Source: Microbacterium rhizosphaerae (GTDB lineage Bacteria > Actinomycetota > Actinomycetes > Actinomycetales > Microbacteriaceae). From it: DNA of 64,000 nt. The notes below the pieces were generated by a model. It was not told the origin of the DNA and ran no database searches. It saw only the letters and a list, made by a program, of their open reading frames with translations. The stretch spans positions 3,782,001 to 3,846,000 of the forward strand of contig NZ_CP139368.1 in assembly GCF_034120055.1 (NCBI RefSeq). The letters are read 5' to 3'. The position numbers and the translations under genes were made by a program. Shown piece by piece: positions 46,337-55,404 of this stretch (position 1 is the stretch's first letter; every line of letters begins with the position of its first letter).

Positions 46337-46606
46337 ATGCCAGAACGTCAAGCCACCATCGCCAGCAGCTCGGGGCTGCACGCCCGGCCGGCGAAGCTCT
46401 TCGTGCAGGCCGTGCAGCAGAAGGCGGTCCCGGTCACGATCGCGGTCGCGGGCGGCCCGGACCTCAACGCCGGCAGCATCCTGTCCCTCATGGGACTCGG
46501 CGCGGCGCACGGCTCGGTCGTGACGCTCAAGGCCGAGGGCGACGGCGCCGACCAGGCGCTCGACGAACTCGTCGTGCTGCTGGAGACGGATCTCGACGCC
46601 GAGTAG
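46337..46606 (+). CDS. ptsH: Phosphocarrier protein HPr
   Basis: 89 residues. Phospho-His15 in SSGLHARPA, and NAGSILSLMGLGAAHG around the Ser46 region. Carries phosphate from enzyme I to FruA. Last gene of the fructose operon, 38 bp after fruA, followed by a strong terminator. Confidence 0.95.
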   Translation: MPERQATIASSSGLHARPAKLFVQAVQQKAVPVTIAVAGGPDLNAGSILSLMGLGAAHGSVVTLKAEGDGADQALDELVVLLETDLDAE

Positions 46607-46615
46607 CCGCTCCGG

Positions 46616-46657
46616 ACGACGGATGCCGCGGGCCCTCGGGTCCGCGGCATCCGTCGT
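46616..46657. terminator. Bidirectional terminator between ptsH and hydrolase
   Basis: A perfect 16-bp stem (ACGACGGATGCCGCGG and complement) with a 10-base loop. It begins ten bases after the ptsH stop and abuts the stop of the convergent hydrolase. Confidence 0.85.
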
Positions 46658-47539
46658 TCACGCGAGAACGCGGTGCAGGAACTCCACCTCGGCGCCGCCG
46701 ACCGTGTCGAACAGGGCCGACCGCTCGTGGAGCAGGCCGAAGTGCCCGCCCTCGATGCGCAGGAGCTCGCCGCCTGCGGCGGCGCACCCATCCCGCGCCA
46801 CGCCGGGCTCGGCGCCCGACATCGCGTCGTCGTCCGCGACGACCCACAGCGACGGGCATGCGATGTGCGGGGCCAGGATGCTCATCGTGAACGGCGCCGG
46901 CGCGCGCAGCGACGCCATGCGCGCCGTGTTGCGCCAGGTCGATCCGGGCCGCATCCCGTACTCGCCGAACCAGGCGGCCGCCGACGGGTCGGTGAGCAGC
47001 GGGTCCGCGTCCGCGCGATCCAGTGCGACGACGGGATGCGGGTCGCCGATGCGGGCCGTCGTCGGATCGACGCTCCGCGCGAACTCCGCCAGCGCCATGA
47101 ACTGCGAGCCGTCGGGATCCGGCTCTCCGAAGCTCGTCCCGCACGCGGGCACCTGCACGACCAGCGCCGCGATCGCCGGATACATCGCCGCGAGCGCCGC
47201 CGACACCGCCCCGCTGAAGCTGTCGCCCCACAGGGCGATCCGCGATGCGTCGACCGCCTCGTGCGACCGGACGAACGCGACCGCATGCTGGTAGCCGCGC
47301 AGCTGCAGCCATCTGCTGATGACGCCGGGCTCGCCGCCGCTGCGCCCGAATCCCTCGTGGTCGAACAGCAGAACCGCGAAGCCGGCCGCGTGCAACACCT
47401 CGGCGTAGTCGTCGACGACCATGCCGAACGCCGTGCACGAGAAGCCGTGGGTCATGACGACCGCCGGCCGCGGTTCGTCGTGGGCGTAGAGCCGGCCGCG
47501 GATCGTGGCCGCAGCGCTGGGGAACGAGACATCCATCAT
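46658..47539 (-). CDS. Alpha/beta hydrolase, acyltransferase/esterase-like
   Basis: 293 residues from ATG 47539 (or the next codon at 47536), seven bases after the LacI gene stop, so co-transcribed with it. THGFSCTAFG oxyanion region, 'DHEGFGRSGGEPG', nucleophile Ser107 in LWGDSFSGA, Asp in LWVVADDDAMSG and His in EGGHFGLLHE. The long upstream extension of the frame lies in the LacI gene and is rejected. Substrate unknown; probably hydrolyses a compound sensed by the regulator. Confidence 0.85.
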   Translation of the reverse strand: MMDVSFPSAAATIRGRLYAHDEPRPAVVMTHGFSCTAFGMVVDDYAEVLHAAGFAVLLFDHEGFGRSGGEPGVISRWLQLRGYQHAVAFVRSHEAVDASRIALWGDSFSGAVSAALAAMYPAIAALVVQVPACGTSFGEPDPDGSQFMALAEFARSVDPTTARIGDPHPVVALDRADADPLLTDPSAAAWFGEYGMRPGSTWRNTARMASLRAPAPFTMSILAPHIACPSLWVVADDDAMSGAEPGVARDGCAAAGGELLRIEGGHFGLLHERSALFDTVGGAEVEFLHRVLA

Positions 47540-47546
47540 CACGGCT

Positions 47547-48593
47547 TCAGTCTTGCCTGGGCCGATCCTCTCGGGAAGCGGGGGCCGTGGACTCGCGGAG
47601 GATGATCCGCCCGTGGTCGGGCTCGGGCACCCGGAGGTCGAGGTCGGGCTCGAGCTGGCGCAGCACCGCGGCGGCCGCCTGCCGACCGAGCGCCTCCGGC
47701 TGCAGGTCGACCGACGAGATCGACGGCGTCGCCGTGCGCAGGCTGTCGGCATCCGACCCGCACACGACGCGGATGTCGTCGGGAACCCGCACTCCCCGAG
47801 CGACCAGCCCTTCGACGAGACCACGGGCGTGCTCGCTCGTCAGGCAGTAGACGCCGTCCGGCCGCTGGGGCAGAGCGAGCAGCTCGTCCGCGGCCCGGAC
47901 TCCCGCCGCGCGCCCCTCGGTCTCCGGGGCGTACAGGACGATCTCCTCGCGGCCGGCCTCGCGCATCCGCTCGCGGTAGCGCTGCTCCGTCGCGGCGTTC
48001 CACTCGATCGGGTCGACGCCGTTCACGAGCGCCAGACGCGTGGCGCCGGCATCCGTCAGATGATCGAGCACGCGATCCGTGATCGCCGGAGTGGCGATGT
48101 CGATGACGTGCGGGTCGTCCGGGTCGTTCACGTCGGCCCCGACGAGGGTGTAAGGAGTGTGGCTCGAGCGCAGTCGGGCGACGAGGACGTCGTCGGCGAC
48201 GGGGTCGGTCACGACGATGCCGTCACAGGCGTAGGCCGTGACGGGGGCCCCCGACACGGTCGGATCGGCGACGAGCATGAGGGCGTAGCCGTGCTCCAGC
48301 GACGTCAGCGCGGCGGCACCCGCGAAGCGCGGGAAGTAGTCGACGTCACTGAGGTCCTGCGGGCGCTCCCCCACGGCAGGTCGCAGCACGAGCCCGATCA
48401 CGCCGAGCCGGCTCTTGCGCAGCCCGCTCGCCACGACATCCGGGTGGTAGCCGAGCTCGGATGCGGCGGCGCGCACCCGGGCCTGGGTCGCCGGATTCAC
48501 GACCCCGTTGCCGGAGAACGTGTGCGACACCGTGGTCACCGAGACACCCGCCCGGCGGGCCACGTCGCGGATCGTCGAGCGCTGCCGGGCCAT
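47547..48593 (-). CDS. LacI-family regulator
   Basis: 348 residues from ATG 48593. HTH 'TIRDVARRAGVSVTTVSHTFSGNGVVNPATQARV' at about 6-40, then a periplasmic-binding-protein-like effector domain with 'DGIVVTDPVADD' and 'PDGVYCLTSEHARGLVEGL'. Divergent from the NCS1 permease gene; a perfect operator-like palindrome is in the spacer. Probably controls hydrolase, permease and amidohydrolase together. Confidence 0.93.
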   Translation of the reverse strand: MARQRSTIRDVARRAGVSVTTVSHTFSGNGVVNPATQARVRAAASELGYHPDVVASGLRKSRLGVIGLVLRPAVGERPQDLSDVDYFPRFAGAAALTSLEHGYALMLVADPTVSGAPVTAYACDGIVVTDPVADDVLVARLRSSHTPYTLVGADVNDPDDPHVIDIATPAITDRVLDHLTDAGATRLALVNGVDPIEWNAATEQRYRERMREAGREEIVLYAPETEGRAAGVRAADELLALPQRPDGVYCLTSEHARGLVEGLVARGVRVPDDIRVVCGSDADSLRTATPSISSVDLQPEALGRQAAAAVLRQLEPDLDLRVPEPDHGRIILRESTAPASREDRPRQD

Positions 48594-48623
48594 GCCGGGA
48601 TCATAACCCGCGGATTCGCCTTG

Positions 48624-48639
48624 CCCAAATCGTTTTGGG
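48624..48639. promoter_or_regulatory. LacI-type operator in the divergent spacer
   Basis: CCCAAATCGTTTTGGG is a palindrome centred on CG with CCAAAnCGnTTTGG character, the standard LacI/GalR layout, 30 bp upstream of the LacI start and 80 bp upstream of the permease start. Confidence 0.82.
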
Positions 48640-48719
48640 TACGTAGCGTGGCCACCCGAGCGAGGACGACGACGTTCCGCGACCCGCAAGAGACAGCCCA
48701 GAATGACCTGGAGGATCCC

Positions 48720-50198
48720 GTGTCACAGACGACACCGACTCAGAAGACTCCCGCCCCGAAGACGACAGAGCAGCCGCCGAGCACGCCGGACGAATTCGCG
48801 CTGACCACCGCGACCGACAGTCCGACGCGCGTCGAGACCCATGGCATCGACTTCATCCCGGCCTCCGAACGGCACGGCCGCGCCCGCGACCTGTTCGCCG
48901 TGTGGGCTGCGCCGAACGTCAACTTCCTCGCGGTCGTCGTGGGCGCGACCCTCATGGTCATGGGCCTCAACCTGTGGGAGGCTCTCGCCGTCATCGTGAT
49001 CGGCAACGTCTTCTCGATCATCACCGGCATCGTCGCGGGCTCCGGCCCCGCGGCCGGCACGCCGAGCGAGGTCATCACCCGCGCGATGTACGGCATCACC
49101 GGCAACCGCTTCAACGTGGCCATCGCCGGCTGGCTGATCAGCGTCTGCTACCTCGCCATCAACTGGGCCGCCGCGACGACAGTGGCCGTCGGCCTCCTCG
49201 GCCGCATCGGCGTGCCGTCGAACGGCTGGACGATCGCCGTCAGCGCCGTCGTCATCGCCGCCGCGACCATGGTCATCAGCGTGTACGGCCACGGCCTGAT
49301 CATGCGGCTCTACCAGCCGCTCGCCGTCGCGCTGGCGATCATCTTCGCCGGCATGGGCGTGTTCGTCGTCGGCGGGGCGCACTGGACCTTCACCTCCGCC
49401 CATCCGCTCTCCGGGGTGGAGCTCGTGGCGATGATGGCGGCCGGCATCGCGCTCGTCGCATCCGCCCCGCTTTCGTACACGAACAGCGCCGACTTCTCGC
49501 GCTACCTGCCCAGCCGCACGCGCGTCCGCGACGTGGCGCTGTGGACGACGCTCGGCCTCGTCATCCCCGGCATCCTGGCGACGTTCGTCGGAAGCCTCGC
49601 CGCCAGCGCCGTGGACATGACCTCGCCCGAGGCGGGGCTCGAGAAGCTCCTGCCCGCGTGGTTCGCGCCGATCTTCCTGATCTCGGTCATCGTCGGCACG
49701 ATCGCCAACAACGCCATGACCGCATACAGCTCCGGGCTCGCCCTGCAGGCGGTCGGCGTGAAGCTGCCCCGCTCGCGCACCGTGCTGCTCGACGGATCCG
49801 TCGGCGTCGCGATGACCCTCTTCGCCCTGCTCGTCTGGAACTTCCTCGACAGCGTGTCGAGCGCCCTCCAGCTCGGCGTCACGATCCTCGCCCCGATCAT
49901 GGGCGTCTACCTCGCCGACATGCTGTGGCGCCGCAACCGCTACGACGGGCCCGCGCTCGCCGACGACTCGCGCACCGGCCGCTTCTGGTTCGCCGGCGGC
50001 TTCCATCTCGCCGGAGTCGCGGCCGTGCTCGTCGGCATCGTCGCCTCGCTCATGTGCAGCGCGACCCTCGTCTTCGTCGGCCCCATCGCGGCCGCGATGA
50101 GCGGCATCGACCTGTCCGTGCCGGTCGGCCTCGTCGTCCCGTTCGTCATCTATCTCGTGATGGTGCGGTCGTCGCGCCAGTCGAAGGAGTCCCTGTGA
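48720..50198 (+). CDS. NCS1-family cytosine/purine/allantoin-type permease
   Basis: 492 residues from GTG 48720. A polar N-terminus of about 55 residues precedes roughly 12 membrane helices. 'ERHGRARDLFAVWAAPNVNFLAVVVGA', 'GTPSEVITRAMYGITGNRF' and 'TNSADFSRYLP' are NCS1 hallmarks; CodB-like members import cytosine, and others purines, hydantoins or thiamine. It overlaps the amidohydrolase gene by GTGA, so the imported compound is likely its substrate. Confidence 0.92.
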   Translation: MSQTTPTQKTPAPKTTEQPPSTPDEFALTTATDSPTRVETHGIDFIPASERHGRARDLFAVWAAPNVNFLAVVVGATLMVMGLNLWEALAVIVIGNVFSIITGIVAGSGPAAGTPSEVITRAMYGITGNRFNVAIAGWLISVCYLAINWAAATTVAVGLLGRIGVPSNGWTIAVSAVVIAAATMVISVYGHGLIMRLYQPLAVALAIIFAGMGVFVVGGAHWTFTSAHPLSGVELVAMMAAGIALVASAPLSYTNSADFSRYLPSRTRVRDVALWTTLGLVIPGILATFVGSLAASAVDMTSPEAGLEKLLPAWFAPIFLISVIVGTIANNAMTAYSSGLALQAVGVKLPRSRTVLLDGSVGVAMTLFALLVWNFLDSVSSALQLGVTILAPIMGVYLADMLWRRNRYDGPALADDSRTGRFWFAGGFHLAGVAAVLVGIVASLMCSATLVFVGPIAAAMSGIDLSVPVGLVVPFVIYLVMVRSSRQSKESL

Positions 50199-51826
50199 GC
50201 ACCCTGATCCACTACCGCGGCGGTGCGATCTTCACCTCCGACACCCAGCCCTGGGCCGAGTCGATCGTGGTCGAGGACGGGCGCATCGCGTACGTCGGCG
50301 ACACCGCCACCGCGGACGCGCTTCCCGTCGACGAGGTCGTCGAGCTCGACGGCGCGGTCATGCTGCCCGGCATCGTCGACGCGCACACGCACCTCGTCGG
50401 CATGGGCGAGTCGCTCACGCAGATCGACCTGCAGGATGCCGAGGATCTCGCGGACATCCAGGGCCGGCTGCGGGATGCCGCGGCATCCGCCCCCGGCACC
50501 GAGCGCATGATCGGCCGCAGCTGGCTGTTCTCCGCCCTCGACGGACGCCCTCCCCACCGCGACATGATCGACGCCGTCGTCTCGGATCGCCCGGTCTACC
50601 TGAACGCGAACGACAGCCACTCCGCGTGGGTCAACAGCGCCGCGCTGGCCGAGCTCGGCATCGACGACGACACGCCCGACCCGCTCGGCGGGACGATCGA
50701 GCGGGATGCCGCGGGCCACGCCACCGGGATGCTGCGGGAGACCGCGGCCCTCGGGCTCATGCGCGACCGACTGGACGAGCTCGTGTCGGACGCCGCGCGC
50801 GAGGACGCCCTTCGCGCCGCGTTCGACCGCTACCTGGCTGCAGGTGTCACGGCGGCCGTCGACATGGCGCTCGGCGAGCCCGAGCTGCGGGCGCTCGTCG
50901 CCGTGCAGACCTCTCGCGGCGGAAGCCTCCCGATGCGCGTCGCGGCGCACTGGGTCGTGGACCGCACGGGAACGCCCGAGGGCGACCTCGCCGGAGTCGC
51001 CCGCGCGATCGAACTCGCCGCGGAGCACGCCGGCCCGTGGCTGCGGGTCACCGGCATCAAGCTCTTCGTGGACGGCGTGATCGACAGCTGCACCGCGGCG
51101 ATGCGCGCACCGTTCGCGGACGGCTCGCATCCGGAGGCGCTGTGGGACCTCCCCTCGCTGTCGGCCGTCGTGACCGCCGCGGATGCCGCGGGCCTGCAGG
51201 TCGCGATGCACGCCATCGGGGACGCGGCATCCGCCCTCGCCCTCGACGCCCTCGACGCGGCTGTCGCCGCCAACGGACCGCGCGCGGACCGCCGTCACCG
51301 CATCGAGCACCTCGAGACGGTGGATGCCGCCACCCCGACGCGGCTCGCACGCCTCGGCGTCATCGCCTCGGTGCAGCCGGTGCACAGCGACCCCGCGATC
51401 CAGGAGAACTGGCGCGCGATGCTCGGGGACGCCCGGGTCGAGCGCGGATTCCCGTGGGGCGAGCTCGCGGATGCCGGCGCCACCCTGGCGCTCGGCACCG
51501 ACGCCCCCACGGCTCCGTACGACCCGCTGGCGAACCTGTACATCGCCGCGACGCGGAAGTCGGCGTTCGACCGGTCGCTGCCGCCGAACATCCCGCGCCA
51601 TGCGATGGCGATCGCGGATGCGGTGCGTCGCGCGACCCGCGATGCGGCCTATGCCGCCCGCTGGGACGGCGAGCTGGGCGTGCTGCGCCGCGGAGCTGCG
51701 GCCGACTTCTTCGTGATCGACGTCGACCCCTTCCGCGACGGCGCCGACGTGCTGCTGGACTCGGCCGTGCGGTTCACGGTGCTGGCCGGTGAGGTCGTGC
51801 ACTCGGCTGCCGCCCTGCGGGCCTGA
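50195..51826 (+). CDS. YtcJ-like metal-dependent amidohydrolase
   Basis: 543 residues from GTG 50195. Metal His64/His66 in GIVDAHTHL, 'GIKLFVDGVIDSCTAAM', 'VAMHAIGDAASALALDAL', 'RRHRIEHLETVDAATP' and 'LALGTDAPTAPYDPL'. Same family as 37759, but paired with an NCS1 permease. Such pairs point to hydrolysis of a cyclic amide or nucleobase-like compound. Exact substrate unknown. Confidence 0.9.
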   Translation: MSTLIHYRGGAIFTSDTQPWAESIVVEDGRIAYVGDTATADALPVDEVVELDGAVMLPGIVDAHTHLVGMGESLTQIDLQDAEDLADIQGRLRDAAASAPGTERMIGRSWLFSALDGRPPHRDMIDAVVSDRPVYLNANDSHSAWVNSAALAELGIDDDTPDPLGGTIERDAAGHATGMLRETAALGLMRDRLDELVSDAAREDALRAAFDRYLAAGVTAAVDMALGEPELRALVAVQTSRGGSLPMRVAAHWVVDRTGTPEGDLAGVARAIELAAEHAGPWLRVTGIKLFVDGVIDSCTAAMRAPFADGSHPEALWDLPSLSAVVTAADAAGLQVAMHAIGDAASALALDALDAAVAANGPRADRRHRIEHLETVDAATPTRLARLGVIASVQPVHSDPAIQENWRAMLGDARVERGFPWGELADAGATLALGTDAPTAPYDPLANLYIAATRKSAFDRSLPPNIPRHAMAIADAVRRATRDAAYAARWDGELGVLRRGAAADFFVIDVDPFRDGADVLLDSAVRFTVLAGEVVHSAAALRA

Positions 51827-51831
51827 CCGCC

Positions 51832-52032
51832 GCCCCACTGTTCGGCTGTCACCTTCCTCGTCTGCAACCCAGGATCGTGACAGTCGAGCATCACTCGGCA
51901 ACTCGCCCCCACGGTTCGGCTGTCACGTTCCTCGTCTGCAACCCAGGATCGTGACAGGCGAGCATCACTCGGCAACTCGCCCCCACTATTCGGCTGTCAC
52001 CTTCCTCGGCTGCAACCCAGGATCGTGACAGT
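51832..52032. repeat. 74-bp tandem repeat, about 2.7 copies, each with a CTGTCAC/GTGACAG stem
   Basis: Copies are in register at 51841, 51915 and 51989 (TTCGGCTGTCAC...). Within each, CTGTCAC and GTGACAG are 24 bases apart (first pair 51846-51852 and 51877-51883). Copies differ at only a few positions. The array fills the gap between two converging genes. Confidence 0.92.
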
Positions 52033-52058
52033 CGAGCGGGCCCAGACCCACTCGACCT

Positions 52059-53681
52059 CTACCGGCGTGCGGCCCTCCGCACGAGCAGCGCGACGTGCAG
52101 GGCCGCCTGGGTCTCGCCGTCGTCGAGATCGGTGCCGAGCAGATCCTCGATCAGGGCGATGCGCTGGTAGAAGACCGAGCGCGAGAGATGCGAGGCGGAT
52201 GCGGCGGCCGTGCGGTTGCCCGGATGCGCGAGCATCGCGCCCAGCACATCCAGCAGATCGCCGTCGCGTGCGAGGTCGTAGTCGATGAGCGGCGAGAGCA
52301 TCCGCTCGCCGTGGTCGAGCAGCCGATGATCGTCACGCAGCGCGGTGAGCAGGCGCACGAGCGGCCGGTCGTCGCCGCGCCGCACCCGGAGTCCGCGCGC
52401 CTCGCGCCAGCCGCCTCCGGCGGCGAGGTCGATCGCCTCCTGCAGCGACGCGAGCGCCTCGTCGAGACCGGATGCCGACGCCCCGACCGACAGCACGGTG
52501 CGATCGGCGCCGTCGCCTGCCGCGGCGCGCGCGAACGCGCGAGCCGTCCGGTCGTCGAACTCGACACCGACCGGAAGGGACAGCAGCACGGCCGCCGCCG
52601 GAGCCGGAACCCCCGCGGGCGCCGAGCCGGTCAAGGCTCGTCCGCGCAGGCCGCGGGCCGCGGCATCCACCGCCTCCGACGAGATCGGCGCACCCGAGAG
52701 CACGAGACCGTACAGGCGTGCACCGGTCACGGGCAGTCCCGCGGCCTCGAGGCGGGCGGCCGCAGCGCCGGCGCCGGCGAAGCGGCCCGCCAGGAGGGCG
52801 TCGACGAGCCGGCGGCGGCCGAGCCGGGCCCACTCGTCGGAGTCGCCGTCGGCGATACGTCCCAGGGCGAGGGCGATGGCCCCCTGCTCGAGCACGCCAC
52901 GGCGGCCAGCGGGATGCGGCGGCCCGGGGAGCAGCAGCAGGTGACCCCAGCGCGTGCCGCGCGCCTCGACGGGAACCACGAGCCAGTCCCCCGGGTCGCG
53001 GTGCGCGGAGCGGGAGCGATACTCCCATCCCGTCAGCAGCTCCTCCTCGAGGGACGGAGGCATGTCCACGGCGATCACCTCGTGCGCGAGGTTCTCGAGC
53101 ACGACGGGTGCACCGAGGGTCTGCGCGAGCTGATGCACGACGTAGTCCGCCGGCGCACCGCGCAGGGCGAGCGCCGTGAACCGCTCCCGCACCTCGTCAC
53201 GCGCGCGCAGCGCCGCGGTCTGCTCCGAGATGATGCGGTTGTGCACCGCCTCGGTCACGGCGACGAACTTCACCTCGCGGTGGAGGGTGGCCAGCGCCAG
53301 GTCGTGCTCGCGCGCCGCCTCGCCCACGACGGCGGGTAGGTAGCGGTAGTGCGTTCCGAGCTCGAGGACGAGCCCCGACAGTCCGGCCGCGACGAGGTCT
53401 GCGATGAATGCGCGGAGCGCGGCGGGGTCGGCGGGCCAGCCGCTGCCCGTCGACAGCAGCAGCTCGCCGCCGTTGAGCAGTCGAGCGACGCCGGCGCTGT
53501 CGGACACGTGCACCCACCGCACGCGCGCGTCCAGCGCCGCCCCTCCGACGACGATCTCGGGCAGCCCGTCGACCACCTCCGGCAGGGCGAGCACCTCACG
53601 GACCGTGGGAAGGCTCGCGTCGGCTGCGGCCGCGTTCGGACGATCCGTTCGGATCGACGCATCTTCGCGACGATCATCCAT
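52059..53681 (-). CDS. PucR-family transcriptional regulator
   Basis: 540 residues. N-terminal PucR domain ('TVREVLALPEVVDGLPEIVVGG' through about 150), a GGDEF-like middle region and a C-terminal PucR HTH ('LLDVLGAMLAHPGNRTAAASASHLSRSVFYQRIALIEDLLGTDLDD'). PucR regulators activate purine, allantoin or amine catabolic genes. It is divergent from the semialdehyde dehydrogenase/aminotransferase pair and converges with the amidohydrolase across the 74-bp repeat array. Confidence 0.93.
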   Translation of the reverse strand: MDDRREDASIRTDRPNAAAADASLPTVREVLALPEVVDGLPEIVVGGAALDARVRWVHVSDSAGVARLLNGGELLLSTGSGWPADPAALRAFIADLVAAGLSGLVLELGTHYRYLPAVVGEAAREHDLALATLHREVKFVAVTEAVHNRIISEQTAALRARDEVRERFTALALRGAPADYVVHQLAQTLGAPVVLENLAHEVIAVDMPPSLEEELLTGWEYRSRSAHRDPGDWLVVPVEARGTRWGHLLLLPGPPHPAGRRGVLEQGAIALALGRIADGDSDEWARLGRRRLVDALLAGRFAGAGAAAARLEAAGLPVTGARLYGLVLSGAPISSEAVDAAARGLRGRALTGSAPAGVPAPAAAVLLSLPVGVEFDDRTARAFARAAAGDGADRTVLSVGASASGLDEALASLQEAIDLAAGGGWREARGLRVRRGDDRPLVRLLTALRDDHRLLDHGERMLSPLIDYDLARDGDLLDVLGAMLAHPGNRTAAASASHLSRSVFYQRIALIEDLLGTDLDDGETQAALHVALLVRRAARR

Positions 53682-53766
53682 GCGTCTCCCCCTCGGACCG
53701 CTGTCACACTTGAAGACATCAGCCTAGAGGATGGCCGCACGATCTGTCCGGAACGAGAGGGACACC

Positions 53767-55332
53767 ATGAGCATCACTGAGACTTCGCCGGCCGCTGCGG
53801 CCGAAGCATCCATCCCGCACATCGGCCATTGGATCGACGGCGCCGTCGTGGCGTCGACGTCGGGCCGGACCGCGCCCGTGTACAACCCGGCGACCGGCGC
53901 GGTCGCCGCCGAGGTCGCGCTGGCGGATGACGCGGAGATCGCGACGGCGATCGCCTCCGCCGTTCGCGGCTTCGAGGTGTGGTCGCAGTACTCGATCGCG
54001 AAGCGGCAGTCGGTGCTGTTCGCGTTCCGCGAGCTGCTGAACGCGCGCAGGGGCGAGCTGGCCGCGATCATCACGTCCGAGCACGGCAAGGTCCTCTCGG
54101 ACGCCGCGGGCGAGATCGCGCGGGGCCTGGAGGTCGTGGAGCTCGCCACCGGCTTCCCGCACCTGATCAAGGGCGCCTACAGCGAGAACGCCTCCACGGG
54201 CATCGACGTGTACTCGCTCAAGCAGCCGCTCGGCGTGGTCGGCGTGATCTCGCCGTTTAACTTCCCGGCGATGGTGCCGATGTGGTTCTTCGCGATCGCG
54301 ATCGCCGCCGGCAACGCGGTGGTCCTCAAGCCGAGCGAGAAGGACCCGTCCGCAGCCCTGTGGATGGCGAAACTGTGGCAGGAAGCGGGCCTCCCGGATG
54401 GCGTGTTCACCGTGCTGCAGGGCGACAAGCAGGCCGTCGACGGGCTGCTGACCTCCCCCGATGTCCAGTCCATCTCGTTCGTCGGGTCGACCCCGATCGC
54501 GCAGTACATCTACGAGACGGCGTCGAAGCACGGCAAGCGGGTGCAGGCCCTCGGCGGTGCGAAGAACCACATGCTGGTGCTTCCGGATGCCGACCTCGAT
54601 CTGGCGGCGGACATGGCGGTCAACGCGGGGTACGGCGCCGCCGGTGAGCGCTGCATGGCGATCTCCGTCGTCCTCGCCGTCGAGCCCGTCGCCGACGAGC
54701 TCATCGCGAAGGTGCAGGAGCGCATCGCGAAGCTGCGCATCGGCAACGGCGCGGGCGACGCGCAGGGCGAGCCGGACATGGGACCCCTCATCACCGGCGT
54801 GCACCGCGACAAGGTGTCCAGCTACGTCGACATCGCCGAGGCGGACGGCGCGACCATCGTCGTGGACGGCCGCAATTTCTCCGTCGACGGCCTCGAGGAC
54901 GGGTTCTTCTTCGGTCCGACGCTGCTGGACAATGTGCCCACGACGAGCCGCGCGTACACGGAGGAGATCTTCGGCCCGGTGCTCTCGGTCGTGCGCATCG
55001 AGTCGTTCCAGGAGGGGGTGGACCTGATCAACTCCGGCCAGTTCGGCAACGGCACCGCGATCTTCACGAACGACGGCGGCGCGGCCCGCCGGTTCCAGAA
55101 CGAGATCCAGGTCGGCATGATCGGCATCAACGTGCCGATCCCCGTCCCGGTCGCCTACCACTCGTTCGGCGGATGGAAGCAGTCCCTGTTCGGCGACGCG
55201 AAGGCGTACGGCGTGCACGGGTTCGACTTCTTCACCCGCGAGAAGGCCATCACCAGCCGCTGGCTCGACCCCGCCACACGCCACTACACCGAAAACCGTG
55301 GCATCAACCTCGGCTTCCCCCAGAACAACTGA
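53767..55332 (+). CDS. mmsA: CoA-acylating methylmalonate/malonate-semialdehyde dehydrogenase
   Basis: 521 residues from ATG 53767. ALDH fold with Asn165 (SPFNFP), nucleophile Cys296 in GERCMAIS, and LGGAKNHM at 262-269 where ordinary ALDHs have LELGG: absence of that general-base Glu is diagnostic of the CoA-dependent MmsA/IolA group. Converts malonate or methylmalonate semialdehyde with CoA and NAD to acetyl- or propionyl-CoA. Next gene is an omega-aminotransferase, which could make the semialdehyde from beta-alanine. Confidence 0.93.
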   Translation: MSITETSPAAAAEASIPHIGHWIDGAVVASTSGRTAPVYNPATGAVAAEVALADDAEIATAIASAVRGFEVWSQYSIAKRQSVLFAFRELLNARRGELAAIITSEHGKVLSDAAGEIARGLEVVELATGFPHLIKGAYSENASTGIDVYSLKQPLGVVGVISPFNFPAMVPMWFFAIAIAAGNAVVLKPSEKDPSAALWMAKLWQEAGLPDGVFTVLQGDKQAVDGLLTSPDVQSISFVGSTPIAQYIYETASKHGKRVQALGGAKNHMLVLPDADLDLAADMAVNAGYGAAGERCMAISVVLAVEPVADELIAKVQERIAKLRIGNGAGDAQGEPDMGPLITGVHRDKVSSYVDIAEADGATIVVDGRNFSVDGLEDGFFFGPTLLDNVPTTSRAYTEEIFGPVLSVVRIESFQEGVDLINSGQFGNGTAIFTNDGGAARRFQNEIQVGMIGINVPIPVPVAYHSFGGWKQSLFGDAKAYGVHGFDFFTREKAITSRWLDPATRHYTENRGINLGFPQNN

Positions 55333-55338
55333 GACGAT

Positions 55339-55380
55339 CGGTCGTCGAGCGAGCGAGGAACGAGCGAGACTCAACGACCG
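55339..55380 (+). repeat. Intercistronic palindrome between mmsA and aminotransferase
   Basis: CGGTCGT (55339-55345) and ACGACCG (55374-55380) enclose an AGCGAGCGAGGAACGAGCGA-like purine-rich loop. Similar GAGCGAGCG/CGAGACTC palindromes are frequent in Microbacteriaceae intergenic regions, from memory. May stabilise or attenuate the operon mRNA. Confidence 0.6.
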
Positions 55381-55404
55381 GCATGGAGTAAAGGACCCTC
55401 CGAC

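Noticed and set aside
46646..47294. Plus-strand proteins opposite the hydrolase gene
   Set aside because: Antisense to an alpha/beta hydrolase with a complete triad; no start signal.
51832..52032. CRISPR array
   Set aside because: The 74-bp units are tandem with no unique spacers and there are no cas genes nearby.
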